Source of the DNA: Exophiala sp. HKRS030 | Taxonomy: Eukaryota; Ascomycota; Eurotiomycetes; Chaetothyriales; Herpotrichiellaceae | Direction: 5' to 3' | DNA: 64,000 nucleotides | NCBI GenBank assembly: GCA_023897205.1 | Contig: JAHWDD010000009.1 | Coordinates: forward strand, 2,418,001-2,482,000 | Shown here: positions 9,791-19,099 of the stretch, one piece after another | Numbering within the stretch: the stretch's first letter is position 1 | How the letters are laid out: each line of letters begins with the position of its first letter | The notes under the pieces: generated by a model | The model's input: only the letters and a program-made list of their open reading frames with translations | Database searches by the model: none | Told to the model about the DNA's origin: nothing | Translations under genes and position numbers: made by a program

Positions 9791-12700
9791 TCATCTTGCG
9801 ACAAAAGCCTCTTCATCGACTCTGGTGCCCTCCTTCCAGCACGTCTCTACCCAGTCGGTCGTGACAATGCGCGGAAGTTTGCCCTTTGGCCGATCCGCCA
9901 GCTCCCTTCGTAATCCCCGGAGATCCGAGTCCACGTGCGCGACGATGTGTGTCACATCGAGCGTCAGTGTGGCGCTGAGCTTTCCACCGGCGAATAGAAT
10001 CGTGCTACGGCATGCTGCTAGTGCCGCGTTGGGGTGTCCTTGTTTGGTTTGTGGTTTTGACGAATCAATGTCAGAGTCGATGTAGACGGTCAAGCCGTGG
10101 AACATGGTCCCTTTGATACTCATGAATTCAGGAAATAGGGTGGGGATGAGGTCAGCGACGACTTCATCACCGTCCTGGGAAGCCTTGACGTCGGCGATGT
10201 TGGCCATGCACGCCTTCAGTTCAACAACCGTCGTGTCTCGCGCGAAGCTGTCACCGTATTCGTCGACATTGTCGTCCCACGCGCCGTGTTTTTCGTCAGG
10301 AACGAAGAACAGGTGGCGCTGGGGCTCATAGGGAAGTACCATTTCCGGCATTCCCCTGCTGAAATCTCGCTTTGCCTGGTCGATGCAGTCAAAGATCCAG
10401 ATTGGCCGGATGATTTCTTTCTTGCCGGCTTTCACAAGGCTCGCCACAGGCACAGTGCGGCGCGATGCAATGCAGATTGTGTCCTCGACAGCTGAATGCG
10501 TCTGCACAATTTTGCCGCCATTGGCTTTGATGAGTGCTTCAAGTTCGAGTTTGGTCTTCTTCTGTGCGCCGTTGAGGCCGGATTCTGTCATGACGTAGAA
10601 TGTAAGACCCGAGAGGACTTGTCCTGTAGGTCCGTCTGGTGTAATAACGTTGTTGATAGTTTTGGCATGAAAACCCGCAACTGTGAGAGGCTTCTTCCGT
10701 GGCCCTCCGGTCTTTCGTTTCTGTCGCTTCTCGTCATCGAACTTGATCTCCTTCTCGCGTTGTTTTTTGGCTAATTCGTTGCGAAGGTCTAGCATCCCAT
10801 CCAGAGATAACGCAGATTCCCAATTTTTGTCTCGACGAAGCCGTTTGAAGCGTGGGAAACGTAGCGTCAGACCGGCACCATAGTCGTCGCTGGGAGTGAC
10901 ATCGGCTGCTTTGACTTCAATCACCAGCGAGTCTTCTGGTTTGATCCACTTATCTGGCCTCTCCCGGCCGGCAGTGGAAGGGCCTCCGATGTCAATGTAT
11001 TCAACTGGCGGCCGCTTTGGGTCCCAGTCGATCCACTTGTCTTCTGTTTCATGCCGTATGGTTGCATAATCGTTTGCTGTCATGCCGCCTCCAACTTTGA
11101 AGAAGGAGAGAAACACTTGGTCGGAGCCACTAGCCTGACTCTGAGTCCTGTTTTGTGATTGCGATTGCGATTGCGACTGCGACTGCGACTGCGATTGACT
11201 GGCCTTTTGCGAATTACTACCCCGATAGGTAGATTTCTGAGGAGCTCTGAGGCCACACATAAAACTCGATAACGCTCCTCCACGGCGCCCACTACCATAA
11301 TAACCTCCGATGATCAAGCAGTCGAGCGATTCGCCAAATTCAGTCATGTATTCGGGCTTCACCTTTTGCCAATCGTCGTTACGGTCGTTGAGTCGATAAG
11401 CAGACCGAGGGTTCTTCAGCATCAACCCTTCGGAAGAGTTAGCTATGACTTCACGAAGTTTATCTTCGACCTCTTTCGCAGTCGTTCCGACTATGTGGTC
11501 ATGGATTTCCAGCCGTCGATGCACAGAAGTAACACATCTCTCAAGAGCATTACGCCGATCCTTTAGAGTCCAGCGGGTCAAAGGCTTTCCATTGACCAAG
11601 AGGACATCAAAAACACGAAACAATGGTCTAATACCATCAGCGAAAGGGTTACGTGTTTCCGATAGTGCAGCAGTCTTCAAAGTTCCAAAGGGCACGATGG
11701 CGTCTTCCTTGGGATCCCATGTGATCATTTCTCCATCAAGAATGATATTGTCCACATCTTTAGCAAATGCGTCTTTGATGAACTGCGTTAGCGACCCATC
11801 CTTATCGTAGAATCCTCTACCATAGAGGTAAGTGTATTCTTTTGCCTTCCGTGACCAGAAGCGAAATTCCTTACCCCCTTCGACACCCGTGTCCTTGTCA
11901 TCTGGTACGGACATCATATGCAGCTGCATTCTTTCGCCGTCGAGTTTTTCCTCGATCCAAAAATCCTCACCACCGTTTCCCCGGCGCAATCTTTCGAGCA
12001 TGCCCGCGATACTCTGGCTATTATGGTTTTGAGCACATTGTGGCTGAAAACACTGCATCAATGTGACACCTGTATCTTCACTTTCCAAGCGTATGCTGGG
12101 GTTATAAAGCTCATAGCAGACCCGCCGCAGACTGCTGGAGACATTGAAGAGAGTCTCAGCATCTGGGTGCCAAAGGTGCAAGAACGTCTTCTCTGTTGCG
12201 CCTACTTTCATCTGGCGCAGGATTATTTTGATGAGCCAGGTAAGTTCTTCAGCATTCATCCGTTTATAGAATTCGGTCAGAATCGGTAATTGATGCTCTT
12301 CTCTCGGGGCTGCAGCCAACTTATCCAGATTATCGTTCACTTCTTCAATCGTCATGTCTCCAACCTCTATCCGCATGGGTCTCTTTGAAATTACATCTTG
12401 ACAACGGCCGGCAAAGTCACCAGTAGTTTGAGCTGAAGAACCGGGGGCTGGAAGTTTCCAGTTGAGTAGACTAAAGGCATCATCCGAATTCTTGTCAATT
12501 TTCATAATCTTGACCAGAAGTTTGGCAAGGATCTTCTCCTTCAAGCCATACATGGCACGATCCCGGTCCTGTTCTGGAATAATGAGACGGAATGCAGGAA
12601 AGAAGTCATCTCCTACCTCCCGACGCCACCGCGAGATATAGCGTTCGATGATGGCTCTACGCTTCTCTGTTGGACTGGTATGGGCTCGGTCGGGGCCCAG

Positions 12701-12916
12701 TGCCCGGGTATTGACCAAAGCTTTCTTCCTATGTTTAGTGCCAGTCTCAATCAGAGGGTTAAATAGATCTTTGAAGAGCGTGGAGAAAAGGAGCGTCTTT
12801 CCCTTATTATGAGGACGACTGGGGTACTTTTCGTCCAATTCTCGCTGTAGGGCTGCATAGTCAGTAGTTTCACCTGCACCCATGGAATGAATGTCGATGT
12901 CTTCATGGTCCGACAT
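9791..12916 (-). CDS. LIG4: DNA ligase IV (ATP-dependent, non-homologous end joining)
   Basis: A single-exon gene of 1041 residues, start ATG 12914-12916. It seals double-strand breaks in NHEJ together with the XRCC4/Lif1 partner. An N-terminal DNA-binding domain covers roughly 30-250. The nucleotidyltransferase motif I reads EEKLDGERMQ with the AMP-accepting Lys near residue 324, followed by ILDGEMITWD (motif III) and SEGLMLKNP (motif IV). The OB-fold segment ends in GAGLTLRFPRFKRLRRDK (motif V/VI region). Two BRCT domains follow (about 760-860 and 935-1041), the place where Lif1 binds in yeast. An unusual run of alternating Ser-Gln (about residues 565-585) interrupts the OB domain. The length fits fungal Lig4. 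The gene is intact, including a C/G5 run, unlike several neighbours. Confidence 0.96.
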   Translation of the reverse strand: MSDHEDIDIHSMGAGETTDYAALQRELDEKYPSRPHNKGKTLLFSTLFKDLFNPLIETGTKHRKKALVNTRALGPDRAHTSPTEKRRAIIERYISRWRREVGDDFFPAFRLIIPEQDRDRAMYGLKEKILAKLLVKIMKIDKNSDDAFSLLNWKLPAPGSSAQTTGDFAGRCQDVISKRPMRIEVGDMTIEEVNDNLDKLAAAPREEHQLPILTEFYKRMNAEELTWLIKIILRQMKVGATEKTFLHLWHPDAETLFNVSSSLRRVCYELYNPSIRLESEDTGVTLMQCFQPQCAQNHNSQSIAGMLERLRRGNGGEDFWIEEKLDGERMQLHMMSVPDDKDTGVEGGKEFRFWSRKAKEYTYLYGRGFYDKDGSLTQFIKDAFAKDVDNIILDGEMITWDPKEDAIVPFGTLKTAALSETRNPFADGIRPLFRVFDVLLVNGKPLTRWTLKDRRNALERCVTSVHRRLEIHDHIVGTTAKEVEDKLREVIANSSEGLMLKNPRSAYRLNDRNDDWQKVKPEYMTEFGESLDCLIIGGYYGSGRRGGALSSFMCGLRAPQKSTYRGSNSQKASQSQSQSQSQSQSQSQNRTQSQASGSDQVFLSFFKVGGGMTANDYATIRHETEDKWIDWDPKRPPVEYIDIGGPSTAGRERPDKWIKPEDSLVIEVKAADVTPSDDYGAGLTLRFPRFKRLRRDKNWESALSLDGMLDLRNELAKKQREKEIKFDDEKRQKRKTGGPRKKPLTVAGFHAKTINNVITPDGPTGQVLSGLTFYVMTESGLNGAQKKTKLELEALIKANGGKIVQTHSAVEDTICIASRRTVPVASLVKAGKKEIIRPIWIFDCIDQAKRDFSRGMPEMVLPYEPQRHLFFVPDEKHGAWDDNVDEYGDSFARDTTVVELKACMANIADVKASQDGDEVVADLIPTLFPEFMSIKGTMFHGLTVYIDSDIDSSKPQTKQGHPNAALAACRSTILFAGGKLSATLTLDVTHIVAHVDSDLRGLRRELADRPKGKLPRIVTTDWVETCWKEGTRVDEEAFVAR
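11158..11200. repeat. hexanucleotide repeat encoding the Ser-Gln tract of LIG4
   Basis: Tandem copies of GATTGC/GACTGC on the plus strand encode alternating Ser-Gln on the minus strand, within the ligase OB-fold region. The period of 6 keeps the frame when copy number changes. Confidence 0.8.
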
Positions 12917-13617
12917 GTCGGCGAGAGTTTTAAGAGTAGAGGGCTTTCTTAAGATTGGTCAATGTTCCTCCCAGCTATGAGAGTCATTGAAAGTGCACTC
13001 GGGCGAGGGCACCTGTAGTGGTACCTTTGGAAACGCAATGTGAGCTATGGCGAGCTGGTCAATATGACAAGCTGTAAGATGGAGCAACGTTCATATCATC
13101 CCTGGCTCATGACGTTTCTCGGGTGGAGGTACTCCGTGAGTCTGAACCCTGGTTACTTAAAAGCTTAGCTGCCTGATGAAATTCCCACTCGGCACCTCCC
13201 AAGGGAGTAGCTCGCAGAGGTGGCGCGTAACGCACAGACGCGTCCTCACGTGCCAAGATCAGCACGTGTTTCGCGGCCTGCTCCAAATTTGGGAGATGTC
13301 TCACAGCTTCATGGGGCTGATGGACCGAACTATTTGATCCCGTCACTCTTATTTTCATGACCTACGGAGTACACGGAGTATATGCTGACAGGGGTGGACA
13401 AGACACCTTGTGATCTGTTCAGCTATCAATCGTGGTGTTTCCTGTCGTCTGAGATTCCTCATTCTTCTCTTCTATATTCGAACATCATTCTTGATGATGG
13501 GAGCTGATATCCTTGGAGCCTATCCTTAGTCATCCTGACCATTTTCCACCCTCGTTACTGTACCTTTCCCTTGATGCGACCTCTGCATCTCTGTTTGGCT
13601 GAATTGTTCATGGATTG
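12917..13617. promoter_or_regulatory. divergent LIG4 / irs4 intergenic promoter with two CACGTG and one ACGCGT
   Basis: About 700 bp between two start codons on opposite strands. CACGTG palindromes are at 13247-13252 and 13263-13268, with ACGCGT at 13238-13243, all within 31 bp. CACGTG is the core of bHLH sites and ACGCGT the MCB core. Their use here is inferred. No reading frame of note is present. Confidence 0.4.
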
Positions 13618-13618
13618 A
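13610..13618 (+). promoter_or_regulatory. two-codon upstream ORF overlapping the irs4-like start codon
   Basis: ATG-GAT-TGA at 13610-13618 ends on the A of the next ATG (13618-13620), giving the stop-start overlap TGATG. If this leader is transcribed, ribosomes would meet this minimal ORF first, and reinitiation or leaky scanning would set expression of the downstream gene. The features are seen directly; the effect is inferred. Confidence 0.4.
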
Positions 13619-15438
13619 TGACTGAGAAACAGGCGCGGCGTCCACCTGTGGCGCCAAAGCCGTCGTTCATCCAACAGAATGTCGGCCAAGTCACAGCATC
13701 TTCCATTTCGCCTCTACCCTCCCCCGCTTTGCGCGGCGCCGCTTCTGCGTTTGGTCCTTCGTCCTTGAAGTCCGTAAACCCTACGAAGCCCATTAGCAAT
13801 GTCCAGAATCCATCCGCAGGAGCCCTTGCTGCAGCGGCTGCGGCTGGAAAGAAGCAGCAGATTCAACCCCAGCGATCTCAGGCGCCGACCCAAGATCCGA
13901 ATCCGAACTTCAGAGGTCGTTCCCTGACCTCGGACAGATTGCCCATCCCAGCATCGGCATCGTCTACTCAATCCTCTGCATCGCCTCCAAAGTCTGGTTT
14001 CCTACCACACTCTCCACGATCTACTTCTACCGTTGCCGCTGTTGCCGCATCCGCCAATTCAAGCCCTGTAAGAAGACCAGCTTTGACCAAAGATCAATCT
14101 GGATCCTATTTGAGCACTGCAGACAACTCTGGGGACATGCGAAGACGCGGAATGAGCACCAATAGCACCACAGATATCTCCCCGCCAGCGTCAAAGAACT
14201 ATGATGCTCTGGCCGGTGCTCTTGCCTCAATGACAACCGGAGGGAGCAACATACCAGCCCAAAAGACGGGTGATAAAGCGAAGCAGGATTTAGGGGGTGT
14301 AACACATCTTACAACGCAATGGTCACCACAGCCACAGCCTGCAATGACGTTGAGCCCTTCGTCCACAGGAACGGCAGCGGCTACAGCTGCTAGCAGGAAT
14401 GCGACAGCCTTTGACATGGCTCGGAAGATGTTCTCTCCACCCCCAGACTTTCCTTCCAACGAGTCGCGTATGAGGTCTATTCCATCATCTTCGCCGTCCA
14501 ACTCTAACTTTACATCACCCAACGTCAAGGTTACTCCTCCACAGACTGATTCCGAGAGCGATGCAGTCAGATCCGCACCTGAGCGTCAAACCAAACCATT
14601 ACCTGCGCCTGTTCCCTTACGTCCCTCTCGCGCTGCAATGGTTGCACACGAACAAGCCAATTTCAACAATAATTTGCAGGCCGCAAACCTTGACTTTGAG
14701 AAGCAGAAGTCGATCAATGCCTTGGCTGATGCCATGATAGCAGGCTCCATAGCATCCTCGCATGCTCCCTCGCGTGTACATACTCCTGCGGTTCCACCAC
14801 CACCGCCCAAACCCCGACGGCGTTCTCGTTCAGTGGGTATTTTGAATCCTGTAGGTAGGCATCACAAACATAGTCACGGATTGGCCAAAACTACCGACAA
14901 TGTGGTTCCAGAACCTCCTCCACCACGAACCATGAGGCATACATTGCGAAATCAGTCGCCCAGCCGTGACAAAGCTACGCAGGAACAGACTAAGCGTGGA
15001 CGTAAACATTGGAGAAGACATCCAAATATGCATCACGAAGGAGATCGAAAGCGATGGCGTGACAAAGTGACCGAAAGGGAACGCAAAAGGTATGAAGGTG
15101 TATGGGCAGCCAATCGAGGACTTCTTTTTGACTACGAACTCGCAACGTCAGATGGTGAGACACTCAGAGAGTCTCCCAATGAATTGGTCACGAATGTGGT
15201 AGTTCGTGATATATGGGAGCGTAGTCGTCTCCCGAGGGATGTCTTGGAGGAGGTATGGGAACTTGTGGCGCAACCTGGTTCCAAGGCGTTGAACAGAGAA
15301 GAGTTTGTGGTTGGACTTTGGCTGATAGACCAGAGGTTGAAGGGTAGGAAGCTGCCCGTCAAAGTGTCGCCGAGTGTATGGTCCAGTGTACGGCATACGC
15401 AAGGTGTCAAGATTTCTAGTAAACCGATACCCAAATAA
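13618..15438 (+). CDS. irs4: EH-domain protein, Irs4/Tax4-like (increased rDNA silencing protein 4)
   Basis: A single exon of 606 residues starting at ATG 13618. The first 480 residues are Ser/Pro/Ala-rich and disordered, with proline runs (VPPPPPKPRRRSRS) and a basic stretch (GRKHWRRHPNMHH). The C-terminus, about 490-600, is an EH domain: ERERKRYEGVWAANRG, then IWERSRLPRDVLEEVW and NREEFVVGLWLIDQRLKG. This layout matches fungal Irs4. In yeast, Irs4 and Tax4 bind the phosphatase Inp51, lower PI(4,5)P2, and affect rDNA silencing and autophagy. The helix-loop segments lack an obvious canonical EF-hand Ca2+ site. Confidence is high for the EH domain and good for the Irs4 name. Confidence 0.82.
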   Translation: MTEKQARRPPVAPKPSFIQQNVGQVTASSISPLPSPALRGAASAFGPSSLKSVNPTKPISNVQNPSAGALAAAAAAGKKQQIQPQRSQAPTQDPNPNFRGRSLTSDRLPIPASASSTQSSASPPKSGFLPHSPRSTSTVAAVAASANSSPVRRPALTKDQSGSYLSTADNSGDMRRRGMSTNSTTDISPPASKNYDALAGALASMTTGGSNIPAQKTGDKAKQDLGGVTHLTTQWSPQPQPAMTLSPSSTGTAAATAASRNATAFDMARKMFSPPPDFPSNESRMRSIPSSSPSNSNFTSPNVKVTPPQTDSESDAVRSAPERQTKPLPAPVPLRPSRAAMVAHEQANFNNNLQAANLDFEKQKSINALADAMIAGSIASSHAPSRVHTPAVPPPPPKPRRRSRSVGILNPVGRHHKHSHGLAKTTDNVVPEPPPPRTMRHTLRNQSPSRDKATQEQTKRGRKHWRRHPNMHHEGDRKRWRDKVTERERKRYEGVWAANRGLLFDYELATSDGETLRESPNELVTNVVVRDIWERSRLPRDVLEEVWELVAQPGSKALNREEFVVGLWLIDQRLKGRKLPVKVSPSVWSSVRHTQGVKISSKPIPK

Positions 15439-16384
15439 TAAATGAAATTTTTTTGACAAGGACAATCGCCAGCTGTGGTGAAACGCCTCCTCAGACAACA
15501 ATACAAGACCAGCGACAGCGACAGAGAAGCCTCTCGCCATGCCCGACCACACCCTTGCCTCTTTCTACCCTTTCCTCTTCCCGTTCCTCACATCACTAGT
15601 TAATTAGCCAAAAAAAACCCCCAAGTAGAAATAAAGGATCGCAAAGCCTCATCGCACCGTCTCTGCCCTTTACATCAGGAGGTGGCAGACACTGTTGCCA
15701 GCCAGCCAGCCAGCCAGGTAGGTACTGTACCTAGGTAGGTAGGTATGGGACACAGGAGAAAAGCACAGACTTCATTTCAGGCACAGGACGAAATATCGTA
15801 GGACTAACTAACTACTTCCTCCGTAGACCTCATGCCTAATTCTTGAAACCAGGAACACCAAAGAATACTGTAGTTTTTCGCTTTTAGCTCTTAGCTGTTG
15901 GCTCTTAGCTGTTAGCCTTTCGCTTGCCCAAGGCAAACGTTCTCCTTTCTTGAATCTTCTATGATGTCTACGGATATATGTCTTAATCTATGTGTATGTA
16001 TGGCTTTGGTCTTCACTATGTCGCTCAGTCAGTTGGGTCAGTTGGTTAGTTGGCAGAGTAGCAGAGTAGCAGAGTAGCAGAGTAGCAAGAGGCAGAAGGT
16101 TGCGTGTGGGGATATATCATATATAATATATCAGATCTGGATTTTATCCCAAGTCCTCTATGTATGTATGTCTAGTTAGCTCTAGTTAGGTCGGTAGGTA
16201 GGTACGCAGGTAGAGAGAGTGGTAGGTAGGTAGGTAGGCATATCCATACCTAGGTACATAGGTACATATCGACCAACAGTACAAGAACAGAGCATCAATG
16301 TCACCCATGGGCCATATTCTCTGAAGATTCAATAATGCAAAAAGCCTGATTCCCTTGCGTCCGTGATTGACCATTTAGAGTCAG
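15439..16384. other. repeat-rich intergenic region
   Basis: No gene is seen. It holds (CCAG)n near 15700-15718, dispersed TAGGTA/TACCTA tetramers (15717-15745, 16190-16265), and an octamer GCAGAGTA repeated four times at 16053-16084. Confidence 0.6.
16053..16087. repeat. octanucleotide tandem repeat (GCAGAGTA)4
   Basis: Four perfect tandem copies of GCAGAGTA, plus a partial one, in non-coding DNA. Confidence 0.85.
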
Positions 16385-16450
16385 ATGTCTATGCTTTCGG
16401 GCCGTCGTCGTGGCCCCCATCATCATCATGATCATCATCTCATCACCACT

Positions 16451-16576
16451 GTGCTGTGTGCTGTGTGCTGTGTGCTGTGTGCTGTGTGCTGTGTGCTGTG
16501 TGCTGTGTGCTGTGTGCTGTGTGCTGTGTGCTGTGTGCTGTGTGCTGTGTGCTGTGTGCTGTGTGCTGTGTGCTGT
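16451..16576. repeat. heptanucleotide array (GTGCTGT)18
   Basis: Eighteen uninterrupted copies of GTGCTGT, 126 bp, with no mismatch. It abuts a second heptamer array without a spacer. Because 7 is not a multiple of 3 and no cycle contains a stop codon, long open frames appear in several frames on both strands. Those are not taken as genes. Confidence 0.95.
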
Positions 16577-16674
16577 CTGTTGTCTGTTGTCTGTTGTCTG
16601 TTGTCTGTTGTCTGTTGTCTGTTGTCTGTTGTCTGTTGTCTGTTGTCTGTTGTCTGTTGTCTGTTGTCTGTTGT
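16577..16674. repeat. heptanucleotide array (CTGTTGT)14
   Basis: Fourteen perfect copies of CTGTTGT, 98 bp, directly following the (GTGCTGT) array. The two units differ at two positions, which suggests one unit mutated and then expanded separately. Confidence 0.95.
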
Positions 16675-16844
16675 CATTGCCCTCCCACTCCTCATCATTT
16701 GCGCGGCGGATCGCATCATTCCGGGGTGGCTGTGCGTGCTGGATCTGTCACTCACTCACTTACTCACTCGCTCACCCACCTACTCACTCGCTGACCGCCC
16801 TTGTAGCTGCATCCGTTGCTGGGCGTTGAGGAAAAGGGTATTTA

Positions 16845-16882
16845 ATTTATATATATATGTGTATATATATGTGTATATATAT
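16845..16882. repeat. AT/GT-rich microsatellite
   Basis: Alternating TA with interspersed GTGTA (TATATATATGTG repeated). Low-complexity, non-coding. Confidence 0.7.
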
Positions 16883-17070
16883 GATAGAGGGATGAAGCTT
16901 TGTCGTTTCTTCTCACTTTCCTTTCGGAAGTCCTCTATACACTGAATGGGACGACGGTAGGTGGTATTATGGGTTTCTTTGTTTGCAACTTTGCATGCAT
17001 GCATGCAAGCACGTATTCTTGGGCCGAGGGTTCTGTGAGCTGGTGCTGACATCCAGGACCTCCATGACCT

Positions 17071-17114
17071 CTACCTACCTACCTACCTACCTACCTACCT
17101 ACCTACCTACCTAC
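17071..17114. repeat. tetranucleotide repeat (CTAC)11
   Basis: Eleven perfect tandem CTAC units. The same CCTA/TAGG motif is scattered through other intergenic regions of the window (for example near 16200, 31120 and 57060). Confidence 0.9.
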
Positions 17115-17474
17115 TCACGGAGTAATTAGGTACCTGGTCACGGGTAGTCATCTACAGCTGAAGAGTGGGGAAATGGTCCTTGGAAGAAGAAAGTCCTTGA
17201 TCATTTGATTCATTTTGTTTTTCATTTTTGATTCTCAATTTGGTCTTGAGATTCAGGTTCTCCAAGTTTGGCATGCTGAAATACTACTACAGGAAAGAAA
17301 ATCATAAATGGAACGGTAATCTCTGGGCCGTTCTGGATTCAACGAAAATCCCGTATGTCATGATAATGATACATGCTCAAGTCCCGGTACAGACCAAGCA
17401 TCAGGAACAAAAAAACACCAGATCAAGAGGTGAACCGTCGAAACAACAATATCGCCTACTCTTCGACCATAAAT

Positions 17475-19099
17475 TCATAAGTCATCTATCGACCAGATCG
17501 TCCATCGCTCTGCACCAGTCTTCCTTTCAATCTTGACCCCTTTCTCATCTTTGGGCTCAACAACTGGTGGAAGCCACAGCTTTGCATGACCTATTGCCTC
17601 ATCGGCCAATTTGCCCGACCGTCGCATGTTCGTCTCACAGACATAGGTCCGAAGAAAGTCTCGATTGTCTCTGGGTTCCCGAGGCCGCGGCTGGCTGTCG
17701 AGTTTCAAAGCTTCGCCAACTCCGAAACCCAGACTTTGTGCAGCCCTGTGTTTGTTACTGGGAGTCCCATCTGGTTCGAGCCATGTCGGGGGGCTTGATG
17801 CATGTGGTGTGCGAACAGCTGAAGGAATGCATGTTGCAAGCTGAACGACGGGCGGAAGTTGAGCAATACGATTTCGTGAAGATTTATTCTTTGCAACACC
17901 TGATGCTTGGGATTGATATTTCTTTTTGATCTTCAGCTTGGGCTTCCCATCAACCTTGGGTGGAGAGCCAGGAACAGGTTTCTCATCAACCCAAAAGTGA
18001 AGTTGAGCTGGAGAATCTGGTTTTATCATTGATCGAGGGTTCAAGTACCGGCGCATAGCGGCGGATGGAGGCGCATTCGAAGGTGGTGGTCTCCTGTCAT
18101 CGGTAAGTTCTGGTTTGAAATCGAAAACAGAGGCTCCAAGAAACTCGTCTGGTTGAATTAGAGGAGGTGTTGTGGCGATGTTTGACACGGTTTGTGCGGC
18201 TGATTTCAAGGCCTTGAGTGAGGCTGTCAAACTGGATTTGAACGAGCTTGGGCGCTTCTCTTGGAACAATGGTTTCCGTCTGGCTTTGACCAAGGGGGTA
18301 TGACAAGTTCCGGAGTGTTGACCTCGATCATTTCTTCGTCGTCGTCTTCGTTCTTGGACAATAGAGGATGTTCGCTACTACAATCCTGAGAACTTGCCAT
18401 CTGTCGCAATCTGTGGTCGGAAGGTGATCTCAGTGTGACGGGAGACGGTATGTGCATGTCGGGGGTGCTAAAATCATCAGGAGATGCCAAAGAAGGCATG
18501 GACTCGGTGGAAAGCGATCTTGTGGTGAGTATGCCAGCATCGAGACCTTGACTACCCACAATCATTTGGCTGTCCAACAATCTATCGATGTTACCGAACA
18601 ATCCCTCGAACTGCGGGTTCGACCAACTGGCGGAGAAACTTGCATCACTAGAGGATTGAACGTCTTCGTTGAGGAGTTTACTGAAATCGGCAACATAGTC
18701 ACAATTGGGCAATCGTTGGGCCGGGCGTGGTCTCGGTTTTCTCCTGATAGGTATGGTTGTGGAGGAGAGAATGTCTTTGACAGCGTCTCTTTTTGTAAGT
18801 TGAGTTGGGCTGGGGGATTTGGATGGTACTTGTATAGTGGTTGGAGCTGGTCTTTGAGGTTGGCTGTAATTTCTCACAGAAGTACGGGAGGGAATTTTGA
18901 CAGGATACGATGAGACGGGCGTGTCTGAAACAAGGGTCTGTTCCGAAAGACTCTGAGATAGGGCAGAAATGGAGGAATGTCGGGAAGTTGCGTCGATGGA
19001 CCTTCGAGGAGGTAGAGGATCCTTTTCATCCAGGCTGGAATTCGACTGCCTCCTTTGCGCCAGAGGGACCTGGGCAAAGGACCGAGGAACCATCATCAT
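17475..19099 (-). CDS. uncharacterised fungal Ser-rich protein (apparent single-base loss)
   Basis: Start ATG at 19097-19099 (MMMVPRSFAQVP), stop at 17475. The coding signal changes frame inside the run GGGGG at 18294-18298. One more base on the minus strand reads NTPELVIPPLVKARRKPLFQ straight through, giving 541 residues. The N-terminal half is Ser/Pro-rich and disordered, with an acidic patch KNEDDDEEMIEVN. The second half has KRPSSFKSSLTASLKALKSA, a basic Lys stretch (KPKLKIKKKYQ) and a conserved-looking end (DNRDFLRTYVCETNMRRSGK, AERWTIWSIDDL). No enzyme motif, signal peptide or membrane segment is visible. I do not recognise a function. Codon usage and the long clean frame support a real gene. 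Confidence 0.7.

Noticed and set aside
16451..16674. CRISPR-like array
   Set aside because: The repeats are contiguous 7-mers with no spacers, in a eukaryotic genome.
16385..16945. Open frames over the heptamer arrays (CAVCCVL and TTDNRQQ repeats)
   Set aside because: They exist in several frames and on both strands because the repeat unit has no stop; there is no independent coding evidence.
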